DNA from: JBMNQI01 sp050944055
GTDB lineage: Bacteria > Bacillota > Clostridia > Oscillospirales > Oscillospiraceae
Direction of reading: 5' to 3'
DNA: 42,369 nt
Assembly: GCA_050944055.1 (NCBI GenBank)
Contig: JBMNQI010000014.1
Span: forward strand, 1-42,369
The position numbers and the translations under genes were made by a program. Positions 40,195-42,369 of the stretch are shown one piece after another. The notes beneath the pieces were generated by a model, which worked only from the letters and a program-made list of their open reading frames with translations, was not told the origin of the DNA and made no database searches. Every line of letters starts with the position of its first letter. Positions within the stretch are counted from its first letter, which is position 1.

Positions 40195-40644
40195 ATGGTA
40201 AACAAAAGTCTTGCCAAGTTTACAAAGCGAATATTGGATTTCATGTTCTGGGCGGGGATTGTCGTAACGCTGGCCGTGCCCTGGGTATTCCGCTGGGCGG
40301 GAGAGTATTTCCCGAATTTGAAAAACTATTATGTCTTTCATGTGATACTGCTCATGATATCCGGCGCCGCCGCAGTCCTCATCATACTCGAGCTGCGCCG
40401 CATGTTCCGGACCGTGCTCGCCGAGGACTGCTTCGTGCCCGAAAACGTAAGAAGCCTTAAGCGGATGGGATGCCTCGGTCTTTTTATCGCGGCTGTTACC
40501 GCCGCGCGGCTCTTCCTTGTTTTCACGCCTGCCACTGCTGTTGTAATCATCGTTTTTTTCATCGCGTCCCTGTTTTCCTTCGTGCTTGCCGGAATATTCG
40601 GCGAGGCCGTCCGATACAAGCAGGACAACGACCTGACTATATAG
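40195..40644 (+). CDS. DUF2975-family membrane protein
   Basis: 149 residues from the ATG at 40195, nine bases after GGAGG (40181-40185); ATG 40189 is too close. About four membrane helices (FMFWAGIVVTLAVPWVF, VFHVILLMISGAAAVLIIL, LGLFIAAVTAARLFLVF, VVIIVFFIASLFSFVLAGIF). It is followed at once by a YozG-like HTH protein. This DUF2975 plus HTH pairing is frequent in Bacillota and may represent a membrane-linked regulator, but the biochemical role is unknown. Confidence 0.8.
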   Translation: MVNKSLAKFTKRILDFMFWAGIVVTLAVPWVFRWAGEYFPNLKNYYVFHVILLMISGAAAVLIILELRRMFRTVLAEDCFVPENVRSLKRMGCLGLFIAAVTAARLFLVFTPATAVVIIVFFIASLFSFVLAGIFGEAVRYKQDNDLTI

Positions 40645-40654
40645 GGTGGGCGCT

Positions 40655-40867
40655 ATGATAATTATTAATCTTGACGTGGTGATGGCGCAAAGGAAAATCG
40701 GCCTGGGCGAGCTTGCCGAAAAGGTCGGTTTGACGCAGGCCAACCTCTCTATTCTGAAGAACAATAAGGCCAAGGCCATACGCTTTTCGACGCTTGACGC
40801 GCTTTGCAGGGCGCTTGACTGCCAGCCGGGCGATATACTCGCATTCGCTTTCGACGAGGAGGAATGA
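40655..40867 (+). CDS. YozG-like small HTH (XRE) regulator
   Basis: 70 residues from the ATG at 40655, eight bases or so after AGGGTGGG. A single HTH fills the protein: IGLGELAEKVGLTQANLSILKNNKAKAIRFSTLDALCRALDCQPGDILAF. This is the Cro/CI-type subgroup commonly encoded beside DUF2975 proteins. Likely autoregulator of this operon. Its stop overlaps the start of the next gene (ATGA). Confidence 0.87.
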   Translation: MIIINLDVVMAQRKIGLGELAEKVGLTQANLSILKNNKAKAIRFSTLDALCRALDCQPGDILAFAFDEEE

Positions 40868-42330
40868 CGGTGAACGAATATTCTCAGAGGCCGGAGACGG
40901 AGCTTCATAGAATTATGCGCGAAAACTGCAAATTGTTCCTAATCTGCGCCGCGATTGCCGGCCTGGGCTTTTCTGTTTTATTTACGGACGCAAAAGGCCT
41001 TGGCGTCAACGTGCCTGTGTACGCCGCCATGCTGCTTCTATGCTTTAGAGCGTGTTTTATAAGGCTCGGAATCTGGGACGGCCGGAAAACGGCGCTTTAT
41101 ACAGTCGGGACCATGCTTTTAGCCCTCTCGACCTGCATGACCGTGAATTCCTTCGTGCAGTTTGTCAATATACTCGGGATCGTCATACTGCTTTGCATGC
41201 TGATTCTCTCCCGCTTCTGCGACACGGAAGCGTGGCAGTTCGGCAAATACTTTTCGTCTTTTATAAGGCTTGTTTTCACCGCTATAGCCGGTATTTCCGA
41301 GCCTTTAAGGCATTTATCCGGCCTGCGCAAAAGCGGCGGAGCCAAAAAGGGCAAAGCTCTCTATATAATTATCGGCCTGCTTATAAGCATACCTCTCTGC
41401 GCCGTCGTTATAAGCCTTCTAATGTCGGCGGATATGGTGTTCAGCAGGCTATTGCACAGGCTTTTCGGCTGGATGCTTAATCTGCCGGACGTGCTCAGTA
41501 CGCTGCTCCGGGCGCTTTTACTCTTTCTCATTGCGTTTTTCGGCTTCTACTGCGCGCTGGCGGGGCAGGCGGAAAAGCCTGTGCCGAGCGAGATTAAGGC
41601 GGTGCGCAGGCACGAGCCGCTTGTGGCCGTCACGTTTACGGGCATTCTGGCTTTTATATACGTCGTCTTCTGCGCTATTCAGGTAATTTACCTGTTTATC
41701 GGCGGGGGAGAACTGCCGGAGCACATGTCATACTCCGAATACGCCAGGCAGGGCTTCTTCCAGCTGCTCTTCGTGAGCATGTTCAACGTGGCGCTCGTAG
41801 TTTTCAGCGCATGGAAATTCGGGCGGGGAAGGGCGCTGCGCGTACTGCTCACAGTCATATCCGCCTGCACATATATTCTTATCGCTTCCTCTGCGTTTCG
41901 CATGTACCTGTACGCGGACGCATACGGGCTGACGTTTTTAAGGCTGCTTGTCTTCTGGTTCCTCTTTGTGCTCACTATCCTCATGAGCGGTACGGTCGTC
42001 TCGGTCTGCCGCGAAGGCTTCAATCTATTCCGCTTCTCGCTTGTCGCCTGCCTCGTTCTCTGGCTTTGCTTTTCCTTCGCCAAACCGGACCGCATAGCGG
42101 CAGGGTACAACGCCCGGCGCTTCGGTATGACGGACGACACCGTCAGCAATATGATTTACGATTTGTCCATGGACGCTGTGCCGGTTATGTCCGAATACGG
42201 GTACGAGGGAGCCGAATTTCGCGAGGAGTGGGACGGCTATCTCGGCTCCTCCGTGAAAAAAGCGTACGAGAGGCACGGCGTCCGGGGCTTCAATTTCTCG
42301 CTCCGGGAGGCAGTGAAAAGCGTAGAGTAA
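40864..42330 (+). CDS. DUF4173-type polytopic membrane protein
   Basis: 488 residues with about 11 to 12 membrane helices. The N-terminal third has helices LFLICAAIAGLGFSVLF and YAAMLLLCFRACFIRLGIW. The central part has ALYIIIGLLISIPLCAVVISLLMSADMVFSRL, and a soluble C-terminal tail of about 70 residues follows (GMTDDTVSNMIYDLSMDAVPVMSEYG). The pattern fits DUF4173/DUF4153, uncharacterised membrane proteins often encoded next to HTH regulators. The start overlaps the stop of the HTH gene, so translation is coupled. It ends 39 bases before the window end. Confidence 0.75.
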   Translation: MTVNEYSQRPETELHRIMRENCKLFLICAAIAGLGFSVLFTDAKGLGVNVPVYAAMLLLCFRACFIRLGIWDGRKTALYTVGTMLLALSTCMTVNSFVQFVNILGIVILLCMLILSRFCDTEAWQFGKYFSSFIRLVFTAIAGISEPLRHLSGLRKSGGAKKGKALYIIIGLLISIPLCAVVISLLMSADMVFSRLLHRLFGWMLNLPDVLSTLLRALLLFLIAFFGFYCALAGQAEKPVPSEIKAVRRHEPLVAVTFTGILAFIYVVFCAIQVIYLFIGGGELPEHMSYSEYARQGFFQLLFVSMFNVALVVFSAWKFGRGRALRVLLTVISACTYILIASSAFRMYLYADAYGLTFLRLLVFWFLFVLTILMSGTVVSVCREGFNLFRFSLVACLVLWLCFSFAKPDRIAAGYNARRFGMTDDTVSNMIYDLSMDAVPVMSEYGYEGAEFREEWDGYLGSSVKKAYERHGVRGFNFSLREAVKSVE

Positions 42331-42369
42331 AGCCGGAAAAGTCCGAGCCGCCTCTTCGTTAGATAAAAT

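Overview
The window looks like chromosomal DNA of an endospore-forming Bacillota of class Clostridia, possibly Oscillospirales-like. Support comes from SLH-anchored surface proteins, an alpha/beta-type small acid-soluble spore protein (38.2 kb), strong AGGAGG-type ribosome sites with many GTG/TTG starts, sigma-54, a zinc-ribbon/XRE-rich gene content and fairly high GC. No rRNA, tRNA, CRISPR array, transposase or integrase was seen. The genus is not determined.

Layout. 0-8.7 kb: three tandem S-layer-homology (SLH) surface protein genes, the first cut by the window edge. Two of the three have complete upstream regions here, and these share a promoter architecture of 11-bp-phased TGTTACA repeats; a third copy lies in the same gap as the second. 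8.8-11 kb: two minus-strand membrane proteins. 11-13.3 kb: a crotonase-fold enzyme whose active-site residues match 6-oxocamphor hydrolase, divergent from a LysR regulator. 13.3-14.7 kb: a HAD-IIA phosphatase and tadA.

14.8-18.9 kb: a compact phage-like accessory block. It has a LexA-like autocleavable repressor translationally coupled to a GH25 lysozyme, a 52-residue ORF, two divergent XRE regulators, a sigma-70-family factor, two zinc-ribbon proteins and a PD-(D/E)XK-like protein lacking the usual lysine. Two back-to-back promoter pairs carry two different palindromic operators (TCAA-N7-TTGA and TACGCTT-W-AAGCGTA). This looks like two interlocked lysogeny-style switches with no structural phage genes around them.

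19-28.1 kb: a sigma-54 neighbourhood. rpoN is divergent from a 3-hydroxyacyl-CoA dehydrogenase-family enzyme, which is followed by a PAS/AAA+ sigma-54 activator. A near-perfect -24/-12 promoter then precedes a complete Liv-type ABC importer (binding protein, two permeases, two ATPases). 28.2-30.2 kb: an OmpR/EnvZ-type two-component pair.

30.4-38 kb: a minus-strand dlt-like acylation operon. Its order is a 1014-residue FG-GAP lipoprotein, an adenylating ligase, a carrier protein, an MBOAT acyltransferase, a DltD/SGNH-like protein, a 47-residue DltX-like microprotein ending in FIYEAY, and a GNAT acetyltransferase. This resembles teichoic-acid D-alanylation, with an unusual gene order and an unusual extra surface protein. 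38.2-42.3 kb: the spore protein, a Crp/Fnr regulator divergent from a ferredoxin-like protein, and a DUF2975/YozG-like HTH/DUF4173 membrane operon.

The best candidates for undescribed biology are the dual-switch block at 15.5-18.5 kb, the dlt-like operon with its FG-GAP lipoprotein, and the common S-layer promoter element.
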